Part shown: piece by piece, positions 17,367 through 26,268 of the stretch | Layout of the letters: each line of letters begins with the position of its first letter | How positions within the stretch are numbered: position 1 is the first letter of the stretch | NCBI GenBank assembly: GCA_964573105.1 | Contig: CAZNIS010000028.1 | Span: 5,717-69,716, forward strand | Reading direction: 5' to 3' | DNA: 64,000 nucleotides | Origin: CAKZSB01 sp964573105 | GTDB taxonomy: Bacteria; Pseudomonadota; Gammaproteobacteria; Granulosicoccales; Granulosicoccaceae | Made by a program: the position numbers and the translations under genes | Notes under the pieces: generated by a model | What the model saw: only the letters and a program-made list of their open reading frames with translations | The model's database searches: none | What the model was told of the DNA's origin: nothing

Positions 17367-18227
17367 TCAGAATGCGTAGCGCGCCGAGATGGTCACGAGA
17401 TTGCGGTCGTAGCTGATATCCTCATCCGCTTCGGTATGGACATAGCGATAACCGATGTCCGCAGAGATTTGCGGTGACACCGCAATGTTGGCACCCAGTT
17501 GAACAATGACAGACGTGGCATCCAGCAGATAAGCGAATCGTCGTTCGTCAAATCCCCCAAACGCGTTATCCGGCTCTATCGCAGTTGCAGTGTTAACGAT
17601 CGCAAGCGTTGGCGTGGCCGTGGAAACTTCATCACCAAACACAAAGCTTAAGCCGCTGCGCAGTGTCACGCGTTCGGCAGGGCTGAAATTGGCGGTGGCG
17701 AAAAGCTGGCCTTTGGTGGTGTCAAAGACCTCGGTACTCGCTTGCCGCACATCAATTCGCGCGCCGGCGGTGAAGTCGAAAAAAGGCATCGGCTGCCAGT
17801 TACCGGAGGCCGACAGCGCCAGCATCGCGGCATCGCGTATGTCGGTTTCAGAATCGGTATAACCCAGCTCACCGCGCAACGCGAACAACGGTTCGGCCGG
17901 TAAATCTGCGTGCTCGCGGAAAAACTCAACGCCCACGACATAAACTGACTCACCGAGTTCGGTGATATCAAAGTTACCCTCGACCGACGCGCTGGCATCA
18001 AACTCGACACTCGAGGCTTCATCAATCGGGATGGAGTGCAGGTGAAAAGTCACGCCGGCCCGGGCGGCGCTGGTACTTTCTATATCGCTATCAAACTGGG
18101 CCTTTGCGGGGTTAGAGTCAGCGACAAACGCGACTTGTGCCGAGGCGATCTCAACGGCGCTGACCGGGTGACTGACGACAGCCACCACCGCGACACACAA
18201 ACACCGAACTATCGGGTTTTTGATCAT
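17367..18227 (-). CDS. Outer-membrane beta-barrel protein
   Basis: The 286-residue protein has a signal peptide (ending HPVSA) and then alternating amphipathic strands ending in the C-terminal aromatic signature VTISARYAF, typical of outer-membrane barrels recognised by BamA. Its size suggests about 12 strands. No specific family is recognised. GAGGAA lies 7 bp before the ATG. It is the first gene of a tight minus-strand run with the three-haem lipoprotein and the Ser/Thr kinase, so the barrel and lipoprotein may work together at the outer membrane. Confidence 0.8.
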   Translation of the reverse strand: MIKNPIVRCLCVAVVAVVSHPVSAVEIASAQVAFVADSNPAKAQFDSDIESTSAARAGVTFHLHSIPIDEASSVEFDASASVEGNFDITELGESVYVVGVEFFREHADLPAEPLFALRGELGYTDSETDIRDAAMLALSASGNWQPMPFFDFTAGARIDVRQASTEVFDTTKGQLFATANFSPAERVTLRSGLSFVFGDEVSTATPTLAIVNTATAIEPDNAFGGFDERRFAYLLDATSVIVQLGANIAVSPQISADIGYRYVHTEADEDISYDRNLVTISARYAF

Positions 18228-18734
18228 CCGAACTTCCTCACTCCCTGTTGATATGAAATTCGTCGCCCCGTTCGGGGCTGAACCGCCGAGGCTGGTATCA
18301 GCTGGCAGTCCGATCGCGCTGCAACATCCGATTGCATCACGAGAAGACCGGGCACAAACTTACCACAACGGCCTGACAACAATCGGCATCGATTGGTCCG
18401 GGCAACAAACCACCAGGCATCGCACCCGGGGCGCGTCAGCTACTGTCGAGCTTTTGCCACTATATCGCAACTACACTGGCTGACACGCATCGCGGTATTT
18501 TTACCGTTACCGATTAATGCCACGGTCTGATCAAGGGAGGGCAACACTGTCGATCGAGCGCCTCATCCGGTTCCAATCGAGGCGAAATCGCTGTAGTGTA
18601 TGAATGGTTCGATTAGATGGGCAACCGCACTCAGCGCCATCAGGCGATTTGCTTCCTAAGTGCTTGCCAGTAGATCGCTGCCAATTGGCCGAGGCCGGAA
18701 TTACCTGCCCCGAACTCCCAATTGTCGGCACTCA
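18228..18734. other. Intergenic region between divergent genes
   Basis: This roughly 500 bp stretch separates the minus-strand barrel gene from the plus-strand FimV-like gene and should hold both promoters. I could not identify a convincing promoter, RNA or repeat. The plus frame that extends upstream of 18735 has no ribosome site and looks non-coding. Confidence 0.4.
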
Positions 18735-19496
18735 ATGACAGATGAGACTAAGATCGTGAAAAGAACATCTATTGTCAGCGCGCTGAGCGCAGCCATGTTA
18801 ATCGCGTCAGGGCCTGCACAACCGATCATGTTGGGCGATATTAAAGTGACATCGGCCATTCACACGCCACTGCGCGCAGAAGTCGATCTGCATTCACTGG
18901 CCGCATCTGACCTGTCGATCCACCTGACACCGTCGGACATCATCACAAGCGATGGATTACAGCGCGTCTACGACGATCTGCAGTCGATCGTCGAACACAA
19001 TGGCTACGCCGGCCCTAGTGTGCGAATCGACAGCCAGGCACCGGTCTCGGAAGAGCGTCTGAGCTTTTTCATCTCTGCCGCATCGTCTACCGGGGCCAGC
19101 AAGACGCGAGAGTACATCGTTGAACTGGACGATACCTCGGCCGATGGCTCGGTCGAAGATGGTGGCGTGCACCTCGATCTGCTGCACGAGGTCTATCTGC
19201 ACGAAGTCGAGCGCTCGCCGGTCGATCCGGCGATCCTGAAAAACACCGGCCGCTACGCGGTGTCAAAAAAATACGCGATGGGCGTGCCAGTAGACATACC
19301 AGACGATCTGCTGTCGGCGGAAGAGATGCGCGTCGCCGCCGCCAGACGAGCCAGCATGCAGGCTCAAAAAACAGCAATCGACCAGCCGATTGTCGAAGTG
19401 GCAGCCAGCGAAGTGGTCGATTTGTCGAAAATCGCGCTGGTCCAGCATGGCGAGACGCCGCAGAACGGTACTGCGATCACTCTGCCAACACAGTAA
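18735..19496 (+). CDS. Exported protein with FimV/HubP-like N-terminal domain
   Basis: After a signal sequence (KRTSIVSALSAAMLIASGPA) comes LGDIKVTSAIHTPLRAEVDL, closely resembling the conserved N-terminus of FimV/HubP polar-landmark proteins (LGxIxVxSxLxQPLxAEIEL). The next 90 residues continue that domain. The usual LysM motif, inner-membrane helix and acidic TPR tail are absent: the protein ends after 253 residues with a short helical region. It may be a truncated or specialised envelope protein. A position next to a flagellar locus fits a polar-organising role, though this is inference. The start could also be GTG at 18756, which gives a cleaner signal peptide. Confidence 0.7.
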   Translation: MTDETKIVKRTSIVSALSAAMLIASGPAQPIMLGDIKVTSAIHTPLRAEVDLHSLAASDLSIHLTPSDIITSDGLQRVYDDLQSIVEHNGYAGPSVRIDSQAPVSEERLSFFISAASSTGASKTREYIVELDDTSADGSVEDGGVHLDLLHEVYLHEVERSPVDPAILKNTGRYAVSKKYAMGVPVDIPDDLLSAEEMRVAAARRASMQAQKTAIDQPIVEVAASEVVDLSKIALVQHGETPQNGTAITLPTQ

Positions 19497-19560
19497 AAAT
19501 ACTTAACCTACTGTATTTACTGACTATTTCACCCGATGTGCGGCAACCGCCGCAGGCGGC

Positions 19561-19962
19561 TCAGGCATCTCCGAGCGAGCGCCTGACGGCGCCCTGCTCC
19601 GATCTACCGGACGCATTGTATAGATCGGCGCTCCCGCGCCGGATCGCGGACTTCAACACGCGCGACGACAGACCCACTACTTTGATTCGCTGATTGGCGA
19701 GAGTGCGATTCTCTTCGTTCAGTCGATTGCAGCGTCGCGCGAGCTCTGCCAGCGCACGGGCGGCAGGTGGCGGATTGGCATCTTGCAGTTCACGCGGCAG
19801 CGGCCGTTGTGAAATGGCAGCCAGCAAGCGGGATTTCTCGTCAACGATGTCGGCGAGCGATGACGGCGCCGGCCCACGCAGGCAAGTCTGCTCGCGTTCC
19901 AGCAGTGTCAGCAAGGCGCGCAGATCTTCTTCCAGCTCACTCCATCCGGCAGCCGCGGTCAC
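19561..19962 (-). CDS. flgN: FlgN-like flagellar export chaperone
   Basis: This 133-residue, almost wholly helical protein has the FlgN pattern: an N-terminal helix (ELEEDLRALLTLLEREQTCL), a central LADIVDEKSRLLAAIS segment, and a C-terminal helix containing CNRLNEENRTLANQRI. FlgN is the cytosolic chaperone for the hook-filament junction proteins FlgK and FlgL, both encoded about 7 kb away. The start is GTG with GGAG about 9 bp upstream. It is downstream of flgA on the same strand; the flgM gene that usually lies between them is missing. It converges with the FimV-like gene. Confidence 0.8.
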   Translation of the reverse strand: MTAAAGWSELEEDLRALLTLLEREQTCLRGPAPSSLADIVDEKSRLLAAISQRPLPRELQDANPPPAARALAELARRCNRLNEENRTLANQRIKVVGLSSRVLKSAIRRGSADLYNASGRSEQGAVRRSLGDA

Positions 19963-20038
19963 AAGCGTTGCTCCTTTGAGACCAACTCACCTGATACAAA
20001 ACTTTCAGCTATCAATTCGATATTTACTATGTCTTGCA

Positions 20039-20749
20039 CTACTGCATCACCTCTACGGTGTGCGAGCGCGTGACCATCGCCTGTAACACTCGTTTCGAGC
20101 CGTTGTTTCTAACCTGAATAATCTCGCCCTGGCGCCCGTCGGACAGTGCCGTGCCCTGTGTGTTGACCGCCACGCCGCCCGCACCTGCGACGATCTGTAC
20201 CAGGTCGCCGCGTCTGACCAGCGACGGGTGAGCCAACAGATTGGCATTGACCACGGTGCCGGCCGGCAAACTGCGATTGACCAGCATACCCAGGCTGGAG
20301 TCAACGTCGTCCAGATAGCCGGCGCGCAGGCTCAGCACATCACGCCGCTCGAGCGTGAGCATGTCTTGATGAAGTCGCTCGCCCTTGCGCAGCTGGCGCT
20401 GCAACACCGCCACTGGCTTGTAATGGCGAACCGTGGCCTGCAAAAAGAGCTTCCAGGGCGTTGGCCCTTCACATTGCACCCCAACCGAAATATGCCGACT
20501 GTGCTTGCGCCCAAATGGCCAAAACACCTGCAGCGGCGTGGCGCAGCGTGTGAGACGGCGGCGTGAATCCGGCGCGGCGACCTTGATCGATAGCTCCCCG
20601 GGAACCGCATCGTTCGAGGGTTGAAACTCCTGTTCAATAAATGTCGCCACGCTTTGCATGATGCTCTCGTGCGACTGCTGTTCCTGAGCCGCCACAGTGC
20701 CAGTCAGCCCCAGTAGCAGGCATATCGGCACGACTATGGCTGCCCGCAT
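20039..20749 (-). CDS. flgA: Flagellar P-ring assembly chaperone FlgA
   Basis: The product has a good signal peptide (MRAAIVVPICLLLGLTGTVAA) followed by a helical segment and a SAF-like C-terminal domain. Family features include LRKGERLHQDMLTLERRDV, RSLPAGTVVNANLL and VRRGDLVQIVAGAGGVAV. FlgA is a periplasmic chaperone for P-ring protein FlgI, yet no flgI gene is in this locus. I chose the start at 20749 for its signal peptide. ATG 20791 adds 14 residues, and the frame stays open to 20989. Neither start has a clear Shine-Dalgarno. A sigma-54-like promoter lies upstream at 20942-20957. Confidence 0.9.
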   Translation of the reverse strand: MRAAIVVPICLLLGLTGTVAAQEQQSHESIMQSVATFIEQEFQPSNDAVPGELSIKVAAPDSRRRLTRCATPLQVFWPFGRKHSRHISVGVQCEGPTPWKLFLQATVRHYKPVAVLQRQLRKGERLHQDMLTLERRDVLSLRAGYLDDVDSSLGMLVNRSLPAGTVVNANLLAHPSLVRRGDLVQIVAGAGGVAVNTQGTALSDGRQGEIIQVRNNGSKRVLQAMVTRSHTVEVMQ

Positions 20750-20941
20750 TCGTGCCCGGTCCGGTCTGGATGTCAGTCCCACTATATTCATTGCCTGTGC
20801 TGCGCGGGATACACCTTTCGGAGTATCCGTCGCGGTTTCGCAGGCCCTTTTTTCGCTGCCAGTTTCGCACTGGGCAGCCGTCCCGCTTTGGCTTTGCCTG
20901 CTCGTCCATCTTCGATCTAATCGGCTCATGACGACTTTCAC

Positions 20942-20957
20942 TGCAAGCTGAATGCCC
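20942..20957 (-). promoter_or_regulatory. Candidate sigma-54 promoter for flgA-flgN
   Basis: Read on the minus strand the site is GGGCAT-TCAGC-TTGCA, with the invariant GG and GC separated by the required 10 bp. It resembles the consensus TGGCAC-N5-TTGCA. The flgA start lies 140-180 bp downstream. Confidence 0.55.
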
Positions 20958-21116
20958 GTGACGTTCATCACAGTTTGCGGCGCCAACACCCAGGCAATTC
21001 AAGTCGGCTGGCAGCGTCCACTTTGAGCTGAAAACTCTATTTTTCAATTGTTTGCCATTTTTTTTTAAACTTTTTTCTCAAGAAAGTGAGATATCCGTCC
21101 GAAAAACAGTGAGACG

Positions 21117-21132
21117 AGGTCGACTTTTTGCG
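21117..21132 (+). promoter_or_regulatory. Candidate sigma-54 promoter for flgB operon
   Basis: AGGTCG-ACTTT-TTGCG has GG (21118-21119) and GC (21130-21131) with 10 bp between them. The -12 element is good, the -24 element weaker. The predicted leader to the flgB ATG is about 37 nt, nearly the same as for the fliE promoter. Confidence 0.5.
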
Positions 21133-21179
21133 GTATTTCCGAGACCTGACCAACAATCTGAACGGAGAGTGACTCATCC

Positions 21180-21572
21180 ATGGCGTTGAATCTGGACAGC
21201 TATCTGGCGACACGTACCCAGGCCGTTTCACTGCGCGCACATCGCGCACAGCTTCTGGCCTCAAATCTCGCCAACGGTGATACCCCCAACTACAAAGCGC
21301 GCGATTTCGACTTCGCCACCGCACTCAAACAGTTGAATGGCGAACACGCCGCCGTCATGCGTCCGACCCACAGCGCACACATTGGCGCTCGCGGGGTGGA
21401 GCGCGTCAACCTGGGTTATCGCGTACCAACGCAAGCCTCGCTCGACGGCAACACGGTTGAGTCGGACCTGGAGCGCGCACGATTTGCGGAAAACGCACTG
21501 CGTTACCAGGCCAGCCTGCAAATGCTCAATTCCAGAATCACTGGTCTGATCAAGGTCATTCGCGGTGAATAG
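21180..21572 (+). CDS. flgB: Flagellar proximal rod protein FlgB
   Basis: The 130-residue protein has the rod-protein N-terminal motif LLASNLANGDTPNYKARDFDF and the C-terminal helix LRYQASLQMLNSRITGLIKV typical of FlgB, so it looks complete. FlgB forms the proximal rod inside the periplasm. GGAGAG precedes the ATG. It begins the plus-strand hook-basal-body run. Normally flgC follows directly; here the next gene, 135 bp on, is flgD, and the spacer contains no flgC remnant that I can recognise. Confidence 0.93.
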   Translation: MALNLDSYLATRTQAVSLRAHRAQLLASNLANGDTPNYKARDFDFATALKQLNGEHAAVMRPTHSAHIGARGVERVNLGYRVPTQASLDGNTVESDLERARFAENALRYQASLQMLNSRITGLIKVIRGE

Positions 21573-21707
21573 AGCCCATCAAATCAGTGCTGCTGTCGCC
21601 ATCCCCACCAATTGTAGGCCGTCACGCGATCGACGCCGCCCACGGGGGCGACAGGCGCGCTGTGAACAGCTACCCACCATTTCCGCCAAAGATAACGGGC
21701 CAGAGTT

Positions 21708-22385
21708 ATGAATGAAATTTCGAGTGACTTCATCAGTCAGTTCCAGCAGCCGGTCAACAATGAATCGCGACCGCGCGATGAACTAGGCCAAAGCGAATTC
21801 ATGAAACTCATGCTGACCCAGATGCGCCACCAGGATCCGTTCAAGCCAATGGAAAATGGCGATTTCATCGCGCAGATGGCGCAGTTCAGCTCCGTGGCAG
21901 GCATCGATGACATGCGCGCCTCGCTGGATACCTTTGTCAGCAACAATGCCGCCACTCAGGCGCTTGCATCCGCCACGCTGCTGGATCGCCAGGTACTGAT
22001 CGAGAGCCACACCGCACAACCGTCCGAGACCGGAACGCTCGATTTTGAATTCAACCTGCCCGCCTCCAGTGGCGCGGTGACGGTCACCATCACCGATGCT
22101 CAGGGCCAGCTCGTCGAAAAGCTGAACCTTGGACCACATGGTCACGGTGATCACGGCCATCGCTATGTGCTGCCGGAGCAACACACCTCGGATACCAGTA
22201 ACCCGTTTCCGGTATTCAGAGTAGATGTCGAATCGATTGATGCCGACGGCGTTGCCGTGGCGACCCCCGTCTACACCGCCGCCACCATCGACTCGGTGCG
22301 TTTAAATCAGGGTGGCACGGCCGCTGTCCTGGGCACATCAGACGGCCGCGAATTCAGCGTGACTGAAGTACGGAAATTTTTCTAG
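21708..22385 (+). CDS. flgD: Flagellar hook cap/scaffold protein FlgD
   Basis: The 225-residue protein has the conserved FlgD N-terminal block (QSEFMKLMLTQMRHQDPFKP, then MENGDFIAQMAQFSSV). This is followed by the FLN-like and tudor-like beta domains and a C-terminal GRE(F)SVTEVRKFF. FlgD caps the growing hook and is replaced by FlgK. It is 24 bp upstream of flgE. The ribosome site before the ATG is weak. Confidence 0.95.
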   Translation: MNEISSDFISQFQQPVNNESRPRDELGQSEFMKLMLTQMRHQDPFKPMENGDFIAQMAQFSSVAGIDDMRASLDTFVSNNAATQALASATLLDRQVLIESHTAQPSETGTLDFEFNLPASSGAVTVTITDAQGQLVEKLNLGPHGHGDHGHRYVLPEQHTSDTSNPFPVFRVDVESIDADGVAVATPVYTAATIDSVRLNQGGTAAVLGTSDGREFSVTEVRKFF

Positions 22386-22409
22386 GTCTAAGACAAGGAA
22401 GCTATCAAC

Positions 22410-23639
22410 ATGACATTTGAAATCGCTCTCACCGGATTGAAAGCGGCCAGCGCTGATCTGGAAATCATTTCGAACAATATTGCCAACGCCGCCACCATCG
22501 GTTTCAAACGCTCGGGCATCACATTTGGCGATGTCTACAGCAGTACTCATCTGGGTTCGACCGGCAACGCGACCGGTCAGGGTGTGCGGGTGACCAATAT
22601 CTCGCAGGAGTTTGCCCAGGGCGATGTGACTTATACAGAAAATCAACTGGATATGTCGATTGCCGGGTCAGGCTTTTTTCGCCTCAATGACAATGGTGCC
22701 ATCGTCTACTCCAGAGCCGGCAGCTTTTCACTGGATCGCGAGGGTTTCATCGTCAATGGCCTGGGGCACAGACTGACCGGCTTTCCGGCGGACGAACAGG
22801 GACGCATTACACCGATATCCGCCGATCTGCGCCTCAACGCCATTGATTCATCACCAAATCAAACCAGCGACATGAGTCTGCAAATTAACCTGGATTCAAA
22901 ATCGCTGATTCCCGAGCCCTTTGACCCTGGAAACGTCGAGACCTACAACAACTCGACCTCAGTGACTGTCTACGATTCACTGGGCTCTTCCTTTTTATCT
23001 ACGCTGTATTTTCGCAAAACCAGTGACAGCACCTGGAATGTACACACCTATATCGGTGACGAGGAAATTGGCACACCCGGTGGCGATGAACTGACATTCA
23101 ACAGTGAAGGAATGCTGGATACCATCAACGGCAACCCGGCCTCGCAGGGCTTTGACACCAGCTATGTCAGATCAGCGGATTCCCCTGATATGCAGATCGA
23201 TATCAACATTACCTTTGAAGGCAGCACGCAATACGACAGCACCTTCAGTGTCACCAGCGTTAACCAGAACGGTTACAACGCCGGTCGTTTAAATGACTTT
23301 GACATCAGCACGGATGGCGTCATCTACGGTCAGTATTCCAACGGTCAATCGCGTGAGCTCGGTCAACTCACCCTCACCGATTTCCGCAATCCCAAGGGTT
23401 TGCAGCAAGTGGGTAACACCGGCTGGATCGAGACTTTCGGTTCGGGGGTGGCGACAACCGGCACCCCCGGCACCGCCTCACTTGGCATGATTCAGTCGAG
23501 CTCGCTGGAAGAGTCGAACATCGATCTGACTCAGGAGCTTGTCAAGATGATCGCAACGCAGCGTAACTTTCAGGCCAACGCTCAGGTGATCAGCGCCAGC
23601 GATACGCTGACACAAACGGTGATCAACATCCGCCGTTAG
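22410..23639 (+). CDS. flgE: Flagellar hook protein FlgE
   Basis: At 409 residues this is a standard-length hook subunit. The N-terminal axial motif ISNNIANAATIGFKRSGITF and the C-terminal ELVKMIATQRNFQANAQVIS are diagnostic. The central part forms the D1/D2 beta domains. AAGGA lies before the ATG. In most relatives flgF follows, but here the next gene after 135 bp is flgG. The spacer has a 7 bp GC hairpin (CAGCCGC/GCGGCTG, about 23722-23740) without a T tail. Confidence 0.95.
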   Translation: MTFEIALTGLKAASADLEIISNNIANAATIGFKRSGITFGDVYSSTHLGSTGNATGQGVRVTNISQEFAQGDVTYTENQLDMSIAGSGFFRLNDNGAIVYSRAGSFSLDREGFIVNGLGHRLTGFPADEQGRITPISADLRLNAIDSSPNQTSDMSLQINLDSKSLIPEPFDPGNVETYNNSTSVTVYDSLGSSFLSTLYFRKTSDSTWNVHTYIGDEEIGTPGGDELTFNSEGMLDTINGNPASQGFDTSYVRSADSPDMQIDINITFEGSTQYDSTFSVTSVNQNGYNAGRLNDFDISTDGVIYGQYSNGQSRELGQLTLTDFRNPKGLQQVGNTGWIETFGSGVATTGTPGTASLGMIQSSSLEESNIDLTQELVKMIATQRNFQANAQVISASDTLTQTVINIRR

Positions 23640-23774
23640 TCCACGGGACATAACAGCCTGACCCGCTGACCCGCGGCTGGCAACCAGCTGCGCTGATCGG
23701 CAAAAAAAAGCACAGGTACAGCCGCATCTCGCGGCTGCATCGCTATCTAACCGATGACTTTGGAGTATTAACGA

Positions 23775-24560
23775 GTGAACAACGCACTTTGGGCGGCCAA
23801 ATCCGGCCTCGATGCACAACAGAGCCGCATGGCGGTTATCTCGAACAATCTCGCCAACGTTAACACGGCAGGTTTCAAACGCGATCGTGCCGTGTTTGAA
23901 GATTTGTTGTATCAGAAAGTCCGACAACCGGGCGGACAGGTGGCACAGGATGCAGAACTGCCCAGTGGTCTGGCGATCGGTACCGGTGTACGTTTGGCTG
24001 CCACGCAAAAAATACACAGCCAGGGGGGCTTGCAAATTACCGAGAACGCGCTGGACCTGGCCATTGAGGGGCGCGGATTTTTTGAAGTACAAATGCCCGA
24101 CGGCGGAATTGGCTACACGCGCGATGGCAGCTTTCAACTCAGCGCCGATGGCCAGATGGTCAACGCAAACGGTTACGCGCTAACAGCGGGCATCACCGTA
24201 CCGGCCAACGCCACGAGCCTCACCATCGGTCGCGATGGCACTGTGTCCGCGCAATTGCCAGGCACCACTGCGCAGACGCAACTGGGCACCATTCAATTGG
24301 CTGATTTTGTTAATCCCAGTGGCCTTGAGCCGGTGGGCACCAACCTCTTTAGAGAGTCTGCCGCCAGCGGTGGTGCGATACAGGGCGTGCCAGGTCAGGC
24401 TGGAATTGGCCAATTGCTGCAAGGGTCCATCGAATCATCGAATGTCAATATCGTAGAAGAGTTGATCAGCATGATCGAAACCCAACGCGCCTACGAGCTC
24501 AACTCCAAGGCCATTTCCACCACCGATGGCATGCTGCAATTTGCCAATAACAACATATAG
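23775..24560 (+). CDS. flgG: Flagellar distal rod protein FlgG
   Basis: The 261-residue sequence is clearly FlgG rather than FlgF. It has MNNALWAAKSGLDAQQSRMAV, VFEDLLYQKVRQPG (the FlgG-specific insertion that stiffens the rod), DLAIEGRGFFEVQMPDG and ELISMIETQRAYELNSKAIS. FlgG forms the distal rod through the P- and L-rings. The start is GTG with GGAG 9 bp before it. flgH starts 13 bp after its stop codon. Confidence 0.95.
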   Translation: MNNALWAAKSGLDAQQSRMAVISNNLANVNTAGFKRDRAVFEDLLYQKVRQPGGQVAQDAELPSGLAIGTGVRLAATQKIHSQGGLQITENALDLAIEGRGFFEVQMPDGGIGYTRDGSFQLSADGQMVNANGYALTAGITVPANATSLTIGRDGTVSAQLPGTTAQTQLGTIQLADFVNPSGLEPVGTNLFRESAASGGAIQGVPGQAGIGQLLQGSIESSNVNIVEELISMIETQRAYELNSKAISTTDGMLQFANNNI

Positions 24561-24573
24561 GCGGGTAATCTCT

Positions 24574-25245
24574 GTGCGGCTATCTGCAAAACTGTTAACG
24601 CCATTGCTTGTCGGGCTACTGACAAGCGCTTGTGCACCCCAGGTGGTATATCGCGAACCTTTGCCACTACCGGTGTCCCAATACGCCCCCAGCCAAACAC
24701 CCAACGGTGCCATCTATCAGGCGGGCAACGGCGTTTTGCTATTCGAGGACATGAAAGCGCGCAAGGCGGGCGATCTGATCACTGTCATTCTCGATGAACA
24801 AACCGTCGCCTCCAAGTCTGCGAGTACCTCGTCGAGTAAAGATTCGTCAGTCGATATTCCTACTCCGACACTGCTGGGCAGCACTGCAACGCTGCAGGGA
24901 AGACCGGCAAATACCAGTCTGAACTCGGGCAATTCATTTTCCGGCGGGGGCGACAGCAGTCAGAGCAACAGCCTGAGTGGCAACATCACTGTAACCGTGG
25001 TCGATGTGATGGCCAATGGCAATCTGGTGGTCAGTGGCAAGAAAATGTTGACACTAAACCAGGGGCGCGAATTCGTGAGTATCAGTGGCGTCGTTCGACC
25101 CATCGATCTGTCTGCAGACAATCGCATTATGTCGAGCAAAATTGCACACGCAGAAATTACTTACAGTGGCAGCGGCATGATCGCCGACAGCAATCGCGCC
25201 GGCTGGCTGACCCGCGTTTTAAACGGAAAGTTATGGCCGTTTTGA
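24574..25245 (+). CDS. flgH: Flagellar L-ring lipoprotein FlgH
   Basis: Starting at GTG 24574, a short signal peptide ends in lipobox LTSAC, and the mature protein carries FlgH landmarks: LFEDMKARKAGDLITVIL, NGNLVVSGKKMLTLNQG, and the C-terminal AHAEITYSGSGMIADSN with a final LWPF. FlgH forms the L-ring bushing in the outer membrane. Normally flgI (P-ring) follows; here flgJ follows after 70 bp. An L-ring without an encoded P-ring in the same operon is unusual. The frame is open upstream to 24526, overlapping flgG. Confidence 0.94.
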   Translation: MRLSAKLLTPLLVGLLTSACAPQVVYREPLPLPVSQYAPSQTPNGAIYQAGNGVLLFEDMKARKAGDLITVILDEQTVASKSASTSSSKDSSVDIPTPTLLGSTATLQGRPANTSLNSGNSFSGGGDSSQSNSLSGNITVTVVDVMANGNLVVSGKKMLTLNQGREFVSISGVVRPIDLSADNRIMSSKIAHAEITYSGSGMIADSNRAGWLTRVLNGKLWPF

Positions 25246-25315
25246 TGGTCACCCCCGTCAGCCGAGCGAGCTTGCTCGCCATAACACTGTGCGCATCACG
25301 GAGTGAATCCAACGC

Positions 25316-26224
25316 ATGAAAGCTGATACCTCGATGGCGCAGCATCTGATGCAACAGCAGTTGTTGCGTCAGAGTCCCGCGCAAACCGCAATCAACGCAC
25401 CGACCAAAATGACCGACGAGGCGGCACGCGCCGCCGCCGTCCAATTCGAGGCGTTGCTGGTACAAACCATGCTCAAATCCATGCGCGACGCGAGCGCCGG
25501 TAACTCACTGTTTTCAAGTGAACAGGAGAGCATGTACACCGACATGTTCGATCAGCAGATCGCAATGGATATTGCAGGGTCTAAATCACTGGGTCTGGCG
25601 GAGTCGATTTATCGGCAAATAGCGCCCGCCAATCGCGAGTCGACACCCAACCAGGGTGAATCGGTGCTGTCCATGCCTGTACGGGGGAAACTATCGGTCG
25701 GCGAGCCGAACAGAGCCTCGATCAGCGATGCTCAAGACAGCAGCTACTCGAATGAAAGGGAGTTCATTGCCGCCATTCGTCCCGCCGCCAGCGATGCGGC
25801 CAGCGCACTGGGCACCTCGGCTGAAGCTGTCATGGCTGTCGCCGCACTGGAGAGTGGATGGGGCAAACGAATGCCGCTCAAACCCGATGGCAGCCAGTCC
25901 AACAATCTGTTTGGCATCAAGGCAGACACAGCCTGGCGTGGTGACGTGACCGCCGCTGCGACCACAGAATTCGCCAACGGCGAGTACACAACCACACGCG
26001 CAGATTTTCGAAGCTATAGCAGTACCGCCGAGTCGATCGCCGACTTTGGCCACTTCATTCGCAGCAATCCACGTTATCAAAAGGCGCTCGACCACGCGGC
26101 CAACCCCGAGCAGTTCATTCGTGAAATTCACGATGCCGGATACGCCACTGATCCGCAGTACGCCGACAAACTCGTGGACATCATGCACAGCATCAAAGCG
26201 ATGCATCGTACAGAGCAATTCTGA
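25316..26224 (+). CDS. flgJ: Flagellar rod cap and peptidoglycan hydrolase FlgJ
   Basis: The 302-residue protein has both FlgJ domains. An N-terminal rod-capping domain (about 30-105) contains AVQFEALLVQTMLKSMRDA and DMFDQQIAMDIA. A C-terminal glucosaminidase (about 150-300) has the catalytic glutamate in ALESGWGKRMPL and NLFGIKAD. It digests peptidoglycan to let the rod pass. GGAG lies 11 bp before the ATG. Keeping a complete dual-domain FlgJ suggests a rod still crosses the cell wall, although flgC and flgF are absent here. Confidence 0.95.
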   Translation: MKADTSMAQHLMQQQLLRQSPAQTAINAPTKMTDEAARAAAVQFEALLVQTMLKSMRDASAGNSLFSSEQESMYTDMFDQQIAMDIAGSKSLGLAESIYRQIAPANRESTPNQGESVLSMPVRGKLSVGEPNRASISDAQDSSYSNEREFIAAIRPAASDAASALGTSAEAVMAVAALESGWGKRMPLKPDGSQSNNLFGIKADTAWRGDVTAAATTEFANGEYTTTRADFRSYSSTAESIADFGHFIRSNPRYQKALDHAANPEQFIREIHDAGYATDPQYADKLVDIMHSIKAMHRTEQF

Positions 26225-26268
26225 CATGCAATGCACAACCCTTCACCTGACATTCAGGAGCAGTAGAC

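Noticed and set aside
23722..23740. GC hairpin between flgE and flgG as a terminator
   Set aside because: No T-run follows on the plus strand, and flgG should be co-transcribed. It may just be a spacer palindrome.
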